A stretch of DNA of 50,511 nt from Allobrachymonas chironomi DSM 19884 (GTDB lineage: Bacteria; Pseudomonadota; Gammaproteobacteria; Burkholderiales; Burkholderiaceae_C): NCBI RefSeq assembly GCF_000374625.1, contig NZ_KB894777.1:1-50511 (forward strand), read 5' to 3'. The translations under genes were made by a program, and so were the position numbers. The notes under the pieces are model-generated. The model did not search any database. It saw nothing but the letters and a program-made list of their open reading frames with translations, and was not told where the DNA came from. Shown one piece after another: positions 18,086 through 26,407 of the stretch; the first letter of the stretch is position 1, and the number at the start of each line of letters is the position of its first letter.

Positions 18086-18589
18086 ATGACACACGATACA
18101 CCGCATCTGCACCTGATCTATGCCCGCGCACGCAATGGCGTGATCGGCAAGGACAACCGCCTGCCCTGGCACCTGCCGGAGGATCTGGCGCACTTCAAGC
18201 GCCAGACGCTGGGCGCACCGGTGATCATGGGCCGGCTGACCTGGGACAGTCTGCCGCCGCGTTTCCGGCCGTTGCCGGGCCGCATCAATGTGGTAATCAC
18301 GCGCCAGACCGGCTGGCAGGCCGAGGGCGCGCAGGTGGCGCACAGCCTGGAGCAGGCGCTGGCGCTGTGCGGCGATGCCGAGGTCGCCTGGGTGATGGGC
18401 GGTGCGCAGATCTACACGCAGGCCCTGCCGCTGGCGCGCCGCGTGCTGGTGACGGAAATCGATGCCGATGTCGAGGGCGATGCCCATATGCCGGCACTGG
18501 GCGCGGAATGGCAGGAAACCGCGCGCGAGGCGCATGTCAGCGCGGATGGCCTGGGCTATGCGTTCGTGACCTACGAGCGCAAGCGCTGA
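18086..18589 (+). CDS. folA: dihydrofolate reductase
   Basis: This 167-residue enzyme reduces dihydrofolate with NADPH, regenerating the tetrahydrofolate used by ThyA. Recognisable parts are LIYARARNGVIGKDNRLPWHLPEDLAHFK (substrate and Met20-loop region, with the acidic residue in PEDL), VIMGRLTWDSL, INVVITR and VMGGAQIYTQALP. The length is usual for the family. A very long open frame runs in phase upstream of the ATG but is antisense to the Mla operon and is not coding. A TACAAT word at 18072-18077 may be the -10. Confidence 0.96.
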   Translation: MTHDTPHLHLIYARARNGVIGKDNRLPWHLPEDLAHFKRQTLGAPVIMGRLTWDSLPPRFRPLPGRINVVITRQTGWQAEGAQVAHSLEQALALCGDAEVAWVMGGAQIYTQALPLARRVLVTEIDADVEGDAHMPALGAEWQETAREAHVSADGLGYAFVTYERKR

Positions 18590-18602
18590 AGGGCACTCAC
18601 AC

Positions 18603-19187
18603 TCAATCGGCCTGGCGCTCCAGCGCTTCGCCAATCGCGTAGTAGTGGCCACCCGAGACATAGTGCAGGCTGCGCAGGGCCGGATCGGCCTGCTCGAAAT
18701 GCCAGCGGCCGTGGTGGAACACGCGTTCATCCGCCCAGGCAGCGGTGATGTTGGCAATGAACAGGTCGTAACTCTGCTGGTTGTGCGCTTCCGGAATCAG
18801 CTCGCAGGCCAGCCAGGCGGAACAGCCGGCAACAAAGGGCTGGTCCACGCCGTCCACCTCGAACAGCCCGGCACCGGCCTGTGCCAGCTTGGCCGGCTCA
18901 TCGTGCCAGCTGTGGCTGCCCAGGTACTGGGTCAGCTCCACCTGCGCCACATTCGGCACCTGGATCACCATGCCCCCGCTCTGCTCCACCAGCTCGCGCG
19001 TCTTGGCCGACTTGTCCAGCACCACGGTCAGGCGCGGCGGAGCGTAATCGAGCACGCAGACCCAGGCGGCCGCCATCACGTTGGAGACGCCGCCATGGCG
19101 CGCCGAGACCAGTACCGTGGGGCCGTGGTTGAGGAGCCGGAACGCCTTGTCGAGCGCCACGGGGGTCATGTGGGGAGGGAGATGCAT
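18603..19187 (-). CDS. flavin reductase family protein (FMN-binding split barrel)
   Basis: This 194-residue protein has the flavin-reductase-like split barrel. Segments include LNHGPTVLVSARHGGVSNVMAAAWVCVLDYAPPRLTVVLDKSAKTRE, a TQYLGSHSWHDEPAKLAQAGA middle and a HVSG-like end (LHYVSGGHYYAIGE). Members bind FMN and either reduce flavin for partner oxygenases or act as stand-alone flavoproteins. No partner monooxygenase is nearby. The start is uncertain. ATG 19187 and ATG 19169 (MTPVALDKAFRLL) are both plausible and neither has a good ribosome site. The open frame continues to 19361 without family similarity. Confidence 0.85.
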   Translation of the reverse strand: MHLPPHMTPVALDKAFRLLNHGPTVLVSARHGGVSNVMAAAWVCVLDYAPPRLTVVLDKSAKTRELVEQSGGMVIQVPNVAQVELTQYLGSHSWHDEPAKLAQAGAGLFEVDGVDQPFVAGCSAWLACELIPEAHNQQSYDLFIANITAAWADERVFHHGRWHFEQADPALRSLHYVSGGHYYAIGEALERQAD

Positions 19188-19347
19188 GGTGGAATGGTGC
19201 GGCTGCAGCGACAATACGCCCTGCCAGCCAGGAAAATCTTGCAGCGGGAATGATAGCGGCATGGCCCGACCTGCGTGTGACGCCCATGAGGAAACCCGCA
19301 GGCACACCGGACTTCCTGCCCTGCCCCCTGAACCCGTTGGAACCATC

Positions 19348-19869
19348 GTGATCTTCGCCATCCTGCTTTACGCCGCCGCCGTGGTGGCCGCCAACCTGAC
19401 CATTGCCGCTTTCGGGCCGTGGGTATCTCCGATCAATGCCTTTGTACTGATCGGCCTGGACCTGACGCTGCGCGACTGGCTGCATGTACGCGTGCGTCCG
19501 TGGCAGATGCTGGCAGTGATTGCCGCTTCCGGCCTGATTTCCTGGCTGCTGAACCCGGCAGCCGGCCAGATCGCCGTGGCCAGCGCCATCAGTTTCACAC
19601 TGGCTGCGCTGGTGGACTGGCTGGTATTTGCCTACGGCAAGGGCAGCTGGATGCAGCGCGCCATGCGCTCGAACATCGCCGGTGCGGCGGTGGATTCACT
19701 GGCGTTCCCGACGCTGGCGTTTGGCGTGCTGATGCCATCCATCGTGCTGCTGCAGTTTGCCGCCAAGGTGGCCGGAGGTGCGCTATGGGCCGTGGCGCTG
19801 CGACGCCTGCTCGATCCGGGACGCACGCATGCCCCCACGGACGCACGGCAGCCACCCGCTGACCGATAA
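19348..19869 (+). CDS. VUT family (queuosine-precursor-transporter-like) membrane protein
   Basis: This protein of about 173 residues has five or six hydrophobic helices. Segments such as AVVAANLTIAAFGPW, NAFVLIGLDLTLRDWLHVR, QIAVASAISFTLAALVDWLVF and SNIAGAAVDSLAFPTLAFG are typical of the VUT/YhhQ family. YhhQ imports preQ0 or preQ1 in E. coli, but short members with this organisation may have other substrates. The GTG at 19348 places the start just before the first helix. An in-frame ATG at 19261 would add a 29-residue non-hydrophobic extension. Confidence 0.75.
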   Translation: MIFAILLYAAAVVAANLTIAAFGPWVSPINAFVLIGLDLTLRDWLHVRVRPWQMLAVIAASGLISWLLNPAAGQIAVASAISFTLAALVDWLVFAYGKGSWMQRAMRSNIAGAAVDSLAFPTLAFGVLMPSIVLLQFAAKVAGGALWAVALRRLLDPGRTHAPTDARQPPADR

Positions 19870-19926
19870 TGCCCGCTGGCCTGCCTTCTGCTGCAGGCCC
19901 TTGTTTTTCAAAGGAATAGCACCACC

Positions 19927-20724
19927 ATGCAAATCGCCACCTGGAACGTGAACTCCCTCAATGTGCGCCTGCCGCAAGTGCTGGACTGGCTTGCTGCCAA
20001 CCCGGAAGTGGAGATTCTGGCGCTGCAGGAAACCAAGCTGACCGATGACAAGTTTCCGCTGCAGGCGATCGCCGATGCCGGCTACCACTGCGAGTTTTTC
20101 GGCCAGAAGACCTACAACGGCGTGGCGCTGATCTCGCGCGAAAAACCGCAGGATGTGGTGCGCAACATTCCCGGCATGGACTGCGACATGGCGCGCGTGC
20201 TCAGCGGCAGCTATACCGCCCCCAACGGCCAGCCGCTGCGCGTGGTGAACGCCTATTTTCCCAACGGTCAGGCCCCCGGCACCGACAAGTTTGCCTACAA
20301 GATGCGCTGGCTGGAAGCCATGCAGACCTGGCTGCGCGCCGAGCTGCAGCGCTTTCCGCAACTGGTGCTGCTGGGCGACTACAACATCACTTTTGACGAT
20401 CTGGACGTGTGGGACCCGGAAGGCCTGCGCGAAACCATCCACTGCACCACCGAAGAGCGCACCCACTTGCAGGTGCTGATCGGCCTGGGCCTGCACGACA
20501 GCCTGCGCCTGTTCCCGCAGCCGGAAAAAGCGTACAGCTGGTGGGACTACCGCAACTTCGCCTTCCGCCGCAACAACGGCATGCGCATTGACCATATCCT
20601 CGTCAGCGATGCCCTCAAGCCGCTGGCCAGCGCCTGCGTGATCGACAAGGAGCCGCGCCGCAACGAACGGCCCAGCGACCATACGCCGGTGGTGCTGACG
20701 CTGGCCACCCCACCCTCGACATAA
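19927..20724 (+). CDS. xth: exodeoxyribonuclease III
   Basis: This 265-residue AP endonuclease/3'-exonuclease of the EEP superfamily acts in base-excision repair. The conserved pieces are IATWNVNSLNVRL, the metal-binding Glu in LALQETKL, YNGVALISR, GDYNITFDDLDVW, YSWWDYRNFAFRRNNGMRIDHIL and the final SDHTPVVLTL with catalytic Asp and His. The start follows AAAGGAATAGC. It is the last gene before the sulfate cluster. Confidence 0.96.
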   Translation: MQIATWNVNSLNVRLPQVLDWLAANPEVEILALQETKLTDDKFPLQAIADAGYHCEFFGQKTYNGVALISREKPQDVVRNIPGMDCDMARVLSGSYTAPNGQPLRVVNAYFPNGQAPGTDKFAYKMRWLEAMQTWLRAELQRFPQLVLLGDYNITFDDLDVWDPEGLRETIHCTTEERTHLQVLIGLGLHDSLRLFPQPEKAYSWWDYRNFAFRRNNGMRIDHILVSDALKPLASACVIDKEPRRNERPSDHTPVVLTLATPPST

Positions 20725-20761
20725 CAAAAACAAATAAAAACAGAATTTTTTATTCGTTCCA
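20721..20761 (+). promoter_or_regulatory. shared sulfur-type promoter element, copy A
   Basis: ATAACAAAAACAAATAAA followed by TTTATTCGTTCCA, in an AT-rich stretch unlike its surroundings. The same outer words recur ahead of the second sulfate-binding gene (21971-21998). ATAAC/TTAT half-sites are the kind bound by CysB, the LysR-type sulfur regulator. Assignment to CysB is inference. Confidence 0.5.
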
Positions 20762-20772
20762 CGGTGTGAAAG

Positions 20773-20806
20773 AAGCGGACAAGATGCAGCCCTGTTCCGC
20801 TTTTTT
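20773..20806 (+). terminator. terminator-like hairpin in the leader of the first sulfate-binding gene
   Basis: AAGCGGA (20773-20779) pairs with TCCGCTT (20796-20802), with two further base pairs across a bulge. A T tract runs to 20806. It lies after the promoter-like element and 22 bp before the ATG at 20828. It could end the xth transcript or attenuate the sulfate-binding gene. Confidence 0.6.
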
Positions 20807-20827
20807 CTTGCAAAGGTTTTTCACCCC

Positions 20828-21946
20828 ATGGCTTCCATCTCCCTCCCCCGCCGCACCCTGTTCCGCACTGCAGGCTCCCTGCTGACCGTTCTGGGGGCCG
20901 GCATGCTGCTGCAAGCCTGCTCGGGGCAAAACAACCAGGGCAAGGCCAGTCCCGCCGCCAGCGCGGCATCGGCGCCGGCATCCGAAGCGGCGGCCAACGG
21001 CAAGGGCATCACCCTGCTCAACGTCAGCTACGACCCCACGCGCGAGCTGTACGCCGAGCTGAACCAGGCCTTTGCCAGCCAGTACACGCAGCGCACCGGC
21101 ACGCCGATCACCATCCGCCAGTCGCATGGCGGCTCCGGCAAGCAGGCGCTGTCGGTGCTGGGCGGGCTGAAGGCCGATGTGGTGACGCTGGCGCTGGCCG
21201 CCGATATCGACACCCTGGCCACGCAAGGCCAGCTGCTGCCGGCCAACTGGCAGCAGCGCCTGCCGCACAACAGCACGCCCTACCAGAGCACCATCGTGTT
21301 CCTGGTGCGCAAGGGCAACCCCAAGGGCATCGAGGACTGGAATGATCTGGTCAAGCCCGGCGTCCAGGTCATCACCCCCAACCCCAAGACCTCCGGCGGC
21401 GCACGTTGGAACTACCTGGCGGCCTGGGGCTATGCGCTGCAGCAGAACAACCAGTCGGCCGACAAGGCACGCGATTTCGTGACCCAGCTGTACCGCAACG
21501 TGCCGGTGCTGGATTCCGGCGCACGCGGCTCGCTGATCACCTTTACCCAGCGCGGTCAGGGCGATGTGCTGCTGTCCTGGGAAAACGAGGCCTACATGGC
21601 GGTGAAGGAGCTGGGTGCCGACCAGTTCGACATCGTCACGCCCTCGGTCAGCATCCTGGCCGAGCCGCCGGTGGCGCTGGTAGACAAGAACGTGGACCAG
21701 AATGGCACCCGCGAGGCGGCCCAGGCCTATCTGGACTACCTGTACACGCCCGAGGCGCAGCGCCTGATCGGCAAGCATTTCTACCGCCCGTCCAATGCCG
21801 AGGTGGCCAAGGAGTTTGCCGATACCTACGCGCCGGTCAAGCTGTTCACCATTGACGAGGTGTTTGGCGGCTGGACCCGCACCCAGCAGGAACACTTTGC
21901 CGATGGCGGCATCTACGACCAGATCTTTGCCAAGGCGCGCCAGTAA
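20828..21946 (+). CDS. sulfate ABC transporter substrate-binding protein (first copy)
   Basis: This 372-residue binding protein is of the Sbp/CysP family. After [20 protein letters not shown] come the SHGGSGKQ segment, [13 protein letters not shown], the [15 protein letters not shown] block and [20 protein letters not shown]. All are family hallmarks of the sulfate site. The N-terminus has a twin-arginine-like PRRTLFR followed by a hydrophobic stretch and lipobox LLLQAC (about residue 31), then a low-complexity Ala/Ser linker. It may therefore be a lipoprotein, perhaps exported by Tat. It is a paralogue of the next gene, and the two probably supply one CysTWA permease. Confidence 0.92.
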   Translation: MASISLPRRTLFRTAGSLLTVLGAGMLLQACSGQNNQGKASPAASAASAPASEAAANGKGITLLNVSYDPTRELYAELNQAFASQYTQRTGTPITIRQSHGGSGKQALSVLGGLKADVVTLALAADIDTLATQGQLLPANWQQRLPHNSTPYQSTIVFLVRKGNPKGIEDWNDLVKPGVQVITPNPKTSGGARWNYLAAWGYALQQNNQSADKARDFVTQLYRNVPVLDSGARGSLITFTQRGQGDVLLSWENEAYMAVKELGADQFDIVTPSVSILAEPPVALVDKNVDQNGTREAAQAYLDYLYTPEAQRLIGKHFYRPSNAEVAKEFADTYAPVKLFTIDEVFGGWTRTQQEHFADGGIYDQIFAKARQ

Positions 21947-21970
21947 ACCGTTCCTTATTGCGATTACGGC

Positions 21971-21998
21971 ATAACAAAACAACTATTTATTCGTTCCA
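21971..21998 (+). promoter_or_regulatory. shared sulfur-type promoter element, copy B
   Basis: ATAACAAAACAACTATTTAT followed directly by TCGTTCCA. It repeats the outer words of the element at 20721-20761 with a shorter middle. It lies 66 bp before the ATG of the second sulfate-binding gene. CysB binding is inferred, not shown. Confidence 0.5.
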
Positions 21999-22005
21999 TG
22001 AATGG

Positions 22006-22041
22006 TCAGGAGCTTCTACGATGGGCTCCTGACATTTTTTT
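22006..22041 (+). terminator. terminator-like hairpin in the leader of the second sulfate-binding gene
   Basis: TCAGGAGC (22006-22013) pairs perfectly with GCTCCTGA (22025-22032) across an 11-nt loop. A seven-T run follows at 22035-22041. It lies between the promoter-like element and the ATG at 22064, so it can act both as the end of the first binding-protein transcript and as an attenuator of the second. Confidence 0.75.
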
Positions 22042-22063
22042 GACCCTGTTTCTTCCTACGATC

Positions 22064-23155
22064 ATGACCTCTGCCCGTTCCGAAGCCTACTCCTCCCTCA
22101 GCCGCCGCAGCCTGCTGCGCGGTACCAGCCTGGCACTTGCAGCCTTGGGCACCGGTCTGGTGCTGCAGGGTTGCTCGAAGGAAGCCAGCACCAGCGCCGC
22201 CTCGGCTGCAGCGCCGGCATCGCAGGCCGCCGCTGCCGACAGCGGCACGCTGCTGAACGTGAGCTACGACGTATCGCGCGAGTTCTACAAGGAGCTGAAC
22301 CCGCTGTTCCAGCAAGGCAAGCAGATCAGCGTGCAGCAATCGCACGGTGGCAGCAGCAAGCAGGTGCGCAGCGTGGCCGAAGGCCTGCAGGCCGATGTGG
22401 TGACCATGAACCAGGCCAGCGACATCGATTTTCTGGCCGACAAGGGCCTGGTGGACAAGGACTGGGCCAGCAAGTTCCCCAACAACGCCGCGCCCAACAC
22501 CTCGCTGTCGGTGATTCTGGTACGCAAGGGCAACCCCAAGCAGATCCACGACTGGAAGGATCTGGCCAAGCCCGGCGTGGAAGCCATCATCCCCAACCCC
22601 AAGACTGCCGGCAATGGCCGCTACACCTGGCTGGCGATCTGGGGCTCGGCCCTGAAGTCCGGTGCCAGCGCCGACGAAGCCAAGGCACAGACCGCCCAGG
22701 TATTTGCCAACGTGCCGGTGCTGGACGGCGGTGGCCGTGCCGCCACCACCACCTTTGCCCAGCGCAGCATCGGTGATGCCCTGGCCACCTTCGAGAGCGA
22801 AGTGCCGCTGATCAAGAAGGAATTTGGCGACAACTTTGAAGTGATCTACCCGAAGTGGACGGTGCTGGCCGAAAACCCGGTCGCCATCGTCAACCCGGTG
22901 GTCGACAAGAAGGGCACGCGCCAGGCGGCCACCGATTACCTGAACTTCCTGTGGTCGCCCGAAGCCCAGGAACTGGCGGCCAAGCACCACCTGCGCCCGC
23001 GTGACCCGCAGGTGCTGGCCAAGTATGCCGATGCCTTCCCGCAGCAGCAGACCTTTACCGTGGACGAGCTGTTCGGCGGCTGGGCCCAGGCCCAGAAGGA
23101 CCACTTTGCCGATGGCGGTTTCTACGACCTGGCCGTGGCCCAGCTGAAAAAGTAA
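22064..23155 (+). CDS. sulfate ABC transporter substrate-binding protein (second copy)
   Basis: This 363-residue paralogue of the preceding binding protein shares VSYDVSREFYKELNPLF, SHGGSSKQVRSVAEGLQADVVTMNQASDIDFLA, VRKGNPKQIHDWKDLAKPGVE and NPKTAGNGRYTWLAIWGSAL. The N-terminus has SRRSLLRG, a twin-arginine-like motif, followed by LVLQGC (lipobox) and a short Ala/Ser-rich linker. The ATG at 22064 was preferred over an in-frame ATG at 21998, which lies inside the promoter element and ahead of the hairpin. The cysT gene follows after 94 bp. Confidence 0.92.
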   Translation: MTSARSEAYSSLSRRSLLRGTSLALAALGTGLVLQGCSKEASTSAASAAAPASQAAAADSGTLLNVSYDVSREFYKELNPLFQQGKQISVQQSHGGSSKQVRSVAEGLQADVVTMNQASDIDFLADKGLVDKDWASKFPNNAAPNTSLSVILVRKGNPKQIHDWKDLAKPGVEAIIPNPKTAGNGRYTWLAIWGSALKSGASADEAKAQTAQVFANVPVLDGGGRAATTTFAQRSIGDALATFESEVPLIKKEFGDNFEVIYPKWTVLAENPVAIVNPVVDKKGTRQAATDYLNFLWSPEAQELAAKHHLRPRDPQVLAKYADAFPQQQTFTVDELFGGWAQAQKDHFADGGFYDLAVAQLKK

Positions 23156-23167
23156 GCCCTTGCTGCA

Positions 23168-23190
23168 GGGCCTGCCGATAGTGCAGGCCC
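23168..23190 (+). other. intergenic hairpin between binding-protein gene and cysT
   Basis: GGGCCTGC (23168-23175) pairs with GCAGGCCC (23183-23190) across a 7-nt loop, with no T run. Hairpins at this place in ABC operons commonly protect the mRNA of the abundant binding protein or reduce read-through. That role is inferred here. Confidence 0.5.
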
Positions 23191-23249
23191 GCCCCTGACC
23201 GGGGCAGCTGGCTCCTCCAGACCTCCTGCCCTGCCGTTTCCGATCTGCC

Positions 23250-24173
23250 ATGTCCAGTGCCACCTTGACCGCTCCTGCCTCCCACGCTCCCGCACGGAAC
23301 ACCGCTGCGCCCCAGCCGCCGGCACGGCCTGCCGCGCCGCGCCCCTGGCGCAATCCGCTGCTGCGCACCCACAGCATCCTGCCCGGCTTCAACCTGTCGC
23401 TGGGCATTTCGGTGCTCTACCTGAGCCTGGTCGTGCTGATCCCGCTGGCCACCGTGTTTGTCTCGGCCAGCGAGCTGAGCCTGGCGCAGTTCTGGCGCGT
23501 GGCCAGCGATCCGCAGGTGGTGGCCTCGTACAAGCTGACCTTTGGCGCCTCGCTGGTGGCGGCCAGCATCAATGCCGTGTTCGGCATGCTGGTGGCCTGG
23601 GTACTGGTGCGCTATGAATTTCCGGGCCGTCGCCTGCTGGACGCCATGGTGGACCTGCCGTTTGCGCTGCCCACCGCCGTGGCCGGTATCGCGCTGACCG
23701 GCCTGTATGCACAAAACGGCTGGATCGGCAGCCTGCTGCCATTCAAGGTCAGCTATACCCCGCTGGGCGTGATGCTGGCGCTGACCTTCATCGGCCTGCC
23801 GTTTGTGGTGCGTACCGTGCAGCCGGTGCTGCAGGATCTGCACCAGGAACAGGAAGAAGCGGCCGCCATGCTGGGCGCCAGCCGCCTGCAGACCTTCCGC
23901 CGCGTGATTCTGCCGGCGCTGATGCCGGCCCTGCTGACCGGCTTTGCCCTGGCCTTTGCGCGTGCGCTGGGCGAGTACGGTTCGGTGATCTTCATTGCCG
24001 GCAATATCCCGTTCAAGACCGAAATCACCTCCCTGCTCATCATCAGCAAGGTAGAACAGTTCGATATTCCCGGTGCCTCGGTCATTGCCGTGGTGATGCT
24101 GCTGGCCGCCTTTGCCATGCTGTTTGCCATCAACCTGCTGCAGGCCTGGAGCCGTCGCCGCCAAACCGTCTGA
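23250..24173 (+). CDS. cysT: sulfate ABC transporter permease CysT
   Basis: This 307-residue inner-membrane permease has a proline/alanine-rich cytoplasmic N-terminus (about 45 residues) before HSILPGFNLSLGISVLYLSLVVLIPL, the usual CysT start. The binding-protein-dependent transport motif is EEAAAMLGASRLQTFRRVILPALMPAL, which contacts CysA. The segment GEYGSVIFIAGNIPFKTEI is diagnostic of CysT/CysU. It forms a heterodimer with CysW, encoded 12 bp downstream. Confidence 0.94.
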   Translation: MSSATLTAPASHAPARNTAAPQPPARPAAPRPWRNPLLRTHSILPGFNLSLGISVLYLSLVVLIPLATVFVSASELSLAQFWRVASDPQVVASYKLTFGASLVAASINAVFGMLVAWVLVRYEFPGRRLLDAMVDLPFALPTAVAGIALTGLYAQNGWIGSLLPFKVSYTPLGVMLALTFIGLPFVVRTVQPVLQDLHQEQEEAAAMLGASRLQTFRRVILPALMPALLTGFALAFARALGEYGSVIFIAGNIPFKTEITSLLIISKVEQFDIPGASVIAVVMLLAAFAMLFAINLLQAWSRRRQTV

Positions 24174-24185
24174 TCCGAGGTTGTC

Positions 24186-25031
24186 ATGTCTGCTCCTGCT
24201 GCCGTTCGCACATCTCCTGTTTCCAGTGAGCCCTTGTGGCTGAGAATCACCTTGATCGGGATCGCCCTGCTATTCATGGGCCTGTTCCTGCTGGTTCCGC
24301 TGTTCAGCATCTTTTACGAGGCCTTCCGCCAGGGCATGGTGGTGTACTGGGCCGCCATCACCGAACCGGACGCCCTGTCGGCCATCAAGCTGACGCTGCT
24401 GGCGGCGGCGATTGCGCTGCCGCTGAACGCGATTTTCGGCATTGCCGCAGCCTGGGCGATTACCAAGTTCGATTTCCGCGGCAAGAGCATGCTGCTGACG
24501 CTGATCGATCTGCCGTTTTCCGTGTCGCCGGTCATTGCCGGCCTGGCGCTGGTGCTGATTTATGGCGCCAACAGCCTGATCGGCGGCTGGCTGGAAGCGC
24601 ATGGCCTGCAGGTGATTTTTGCCGTGCCGGGCATCGTGATTGCCACCGTGTTCATCACCTTTCCGTTTGTGGCGCGCGAACTGATTCCGCTGATGCAGCA
24701 ACAGGGCAGCAGCGAGGAAGAAGCGGCCCGCATTCTTGGCGCCAGCGGCTGGCAGATTTTCCGCCGCGTGACACTGCCCAACATCAAGTGGGCGCTGCTG
24801 TACGGCCTGATCCTGAGCAATGCGCGTGCCATGGGCGAGTTTGGCGCGGTGTCCATCGTGTCCGGCCATATCCGCGGCGAAACCAACACCATGCCACTGC
24901 ACATTGAAGTGGTTTACAACGAATACCAGTTCTCGGCCGCCTTTGCCGTGGCCTCGCTGCTGGCGCTGCTGGCGCTGGTGACGCTGGTACTGAAGTATTT
25001 TGTCGAGCGCCACACGGCGTCCTCGCACTGA
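24186..25031 (+). CDS. cysW: sulfate ABC transporter permease CysW
   Basis: This 281-residue permease has about six helices. The EAA motif reads [31 protein letters not shown], and [31 protein letters not shown] is the family signature of CysW. It is the partner of CysT. cysA begins 17 bp downstream. Confidence 0.95.
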   Translation: MSAPAAVRTSPVSSEPLWLRITLIGIALLFMGLFLLVPLFSIFYEAFRQGMVVYWAAITEPDALSAIKLTLLAAAIALPLNAIFGIAAAWAITKFDFRGKSMLLTLIDLPFSVSPVIAGLALVLIYGANSLIGGWLEAHGLQVIFAVPGIVIATVFITFPFVARELIPLMQQQGSSEEEAARILGASGWQIFRRVTLPNIKWALLYGLILSNARAMGEFGAVSIVSGHIRGETNTMPLHIEVVYNEYQFSAAFAVASLLALLALVTLVLKYFVERHTASSH

Positions 25032-25048
25032 TTTCCGGAGTTTTGCAA

Positions 25049-26080
25049 ATGCATATCTCGATCCAGAACCTGAACAAGGCCTTTGGCCGCACCGTGGTGT
25101 GCGACAACATCCACCTGGACATTGCCAGCGGCGAACTGCTGGCACTGCTGGGCCCCTCCGGCTCGGGCAAGACCTCGCTGCTGCGCGTACTGGCCGGGCT
25201 GGAACTGCCCGACAGCGGCACGGTACAGTTTGACGGCCAGGACGTGACCTATGCCGATGCCCGCAAGCGCAATATCGGCTTTGTATTCCAGCACTACGCG
25301 CTGTTTGCCCACATGACCGTGGCCGACAACGTGGCCTTTGGCCTGACCGTGCTGCCGGCCTCGCAACGCCCGCCCAGGAAGGAAATTGCCGCCCGCGTGC
25401 AGGAGCTGCTGGACAAGGTGCAACTGGGCCAGCTGGCCCAGCGCTACCCGCACCAGCTGTCGGGCGGCCAACGCCAGCGCGTGGCCTTGGCCCGTGCGCT
25501 GGCCACGCGGCCGCAGGTGCTGCTGCTGGACGAGCCCTTTGGCGCGCTGGACGCCAAGGTGCGCAAGGAGTTGCGCCGCTGGCTGCGCCAGATCCACCAC
25601 GACATGGGTGTGACCAGCATCTTCGTCACGCACGATCAGGAAGAAGCACTGGAAGTGGCCGACCGCGTGGTGGTGATGAACGCCGGCCGCATCGAGCAGG
25701 TAGGCTCCCCCAACGAGGTGTATGAGCAACCCGCCACGCCTTTCGTGATGGAGTTTCTGGGCGATGTGAACCGCCTGCACCCGCAAGGCAGCCAGACCCC
25801 CACCTATGTGCGCCCGCACCAGATCGACGTGCTGCCGGCCCTGGCCAATGCCGCCGCGCCGGCAGGCAGCATCAGCGCCATATGGAAACAGACCCAGATC
25901 GTGGGGCCGTACAGCTACATGGAGTTCGAGCGCGAGGACGACCGCCATCTGGTGGATGTGCAACTGACCCGCAGCGAGCATCGTCAGCTGGAAGAACGCC
26001 TGCAGTTTGCGCCGGGCACCCGCGTCTGGCTGCGGCCGAGCAAGGTGACGGAGTTTGTGGATGCGGGAGCGGGCATCTGA
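25049..26080 (+). CDS. cysA: sulfate/thiosulfate ABC transporter ATP-binding protein CysA
   Basis: This 343-residue ABC ATPase of the CysA type carries Walker [11 protein letters not shown]-loop [20 protein letters not shown], signature [15 protein letters not shown], Walker [20 protein letters not shown] and switch [19 protein letters not shown]-terminal TOBE-like regulatory domain follows from about residue 240. The ATG at 25049 has CCGGAG upstream. An in-frame TTG at 25043 is less likely. It is the last gene of the sulfate cluster and is followed by a strong terminator. Confidence 0.95.
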   Translation: MHISIQNLNKAFGRTVVCDNIHLDIASGELLALLGPSGSGKTSLLRVLAGLELPDSGTVQFDGQDVTYADARKRNIGFVFQHYALFAHMTVADNVAFGLTVLPASQRPPRKEIAARVQELLDKVQLGQLAQRYPHQLSGGQRQRVALARALATRPQVLLLDEPFGALDAKVRKELRRWLRQIHHDMGVTSIFVTHDQEEALEVADRVVVMNAGRIEQVGSPNEVYEQPATPFVMEFLGDVNRLHPQGSQTPTYVRPHQIDVLPALANAAAPAGSISAIWKQTQIVGPYSYMEFEREDDRHLVDVQLTRSEHRQLEERLQFAPGTRVWLRPSKVTEFVDAGAGI

Positions 26081-26103
26081 TAGCACCCTGCCCTGCATGA
26101 CTG

Positions 26104-26127
26104 GCGCGGCTCTGGCCGCGCTTTTTT
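26104..26127 (+). terminator. intrinsic terminator after cysA
   Basis: GCGCGGC (26104-26110) pairs with GCCGCGC (26115-26121) across the loop TCTG, and six T follow. Confidence 0.9.
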
Positions 26128-26147
26128 GTGCCTGCCGTTTTGGCATG

Positions 26148-26173
26148 AAAAAGGCCCCGGTCTTGCAACCGGG
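26148..26173 (-). terminator. intrinsic terminator downstream of the RTX-like remnant
   Basis: On the minus strand CCCGGT and ACCGGG arms (plus 26168-26173 and 26156-26161) enclose a 6-nt loop, followed by GGCC and five T (plus 26148-26152). A second palindrome, GCATCAGC TG GCTGATGC, lies at 26183-26200 between it and the remnant's stop. Confidence 0.75.
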
Positions 26174-26203
26174 TCCTGGAGGGCATCAGCTGGCTGATGC
26201 GAC

Positions 26204-26407
26204 TTACAGGATCACGAAGTCCGTGGGCTGCAGGGTGGAAACACCCGTCAGCGTGGCGAACTGGACTGGGCCAGCACTGCCTGCCCCGTCGGCATCATAG
26301 AACAGCGCTCCCGCGTTGTTGATGATGGTCGGAGTACCAGCAGTGGTAGCTGCCGCACCGTTGACCAGGCTCACACCGGTAGCAAAACTCGTGAAGACCC
26401 AGGTGAC
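26204..26407 (-). pseudogene. C-terminal remnant of an RTX-like / type I secreted protein
   Basis: The minus-strand frame ending TAA at 26204 encodes 67 residues. They read FATGVSLVNGAAATTAG, then IINNAGALFYDADGAGS, and end with VQFATLTGVSTLQPTDFVIL. The LFYDADG, then QFATLTGV, then a short hydrophobic end (DFVIL) is the usual finish of large calcium-binding, hemolysin-type adhesins and hydrolases exported by type I secretion. No start codon or upstream part exists. The frame is cut by the TGA that ends the PAP2 phosphatase gene, in the same phase. The original terminator is still in place. It is best read as the stub left after deletion of a large secreted-protein gene. Confidence 0.7.

Noticed and set aside
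21998-22063. ATG 21998 as the start of the second sulfate-binding protein.
   Set aside because: It lies in the shared promoter element and would put the terminator-like hairpin inside the coding region. The signal peptide starts properly at 22064.
26220-26405. A plus-strand gene in the gap between cysA and the PAP2 gene.
   Set aside because: The plus-strand frames are short and unlike any protein, while the minus-strand frame gives a recognisable RTX-type C-terminus.
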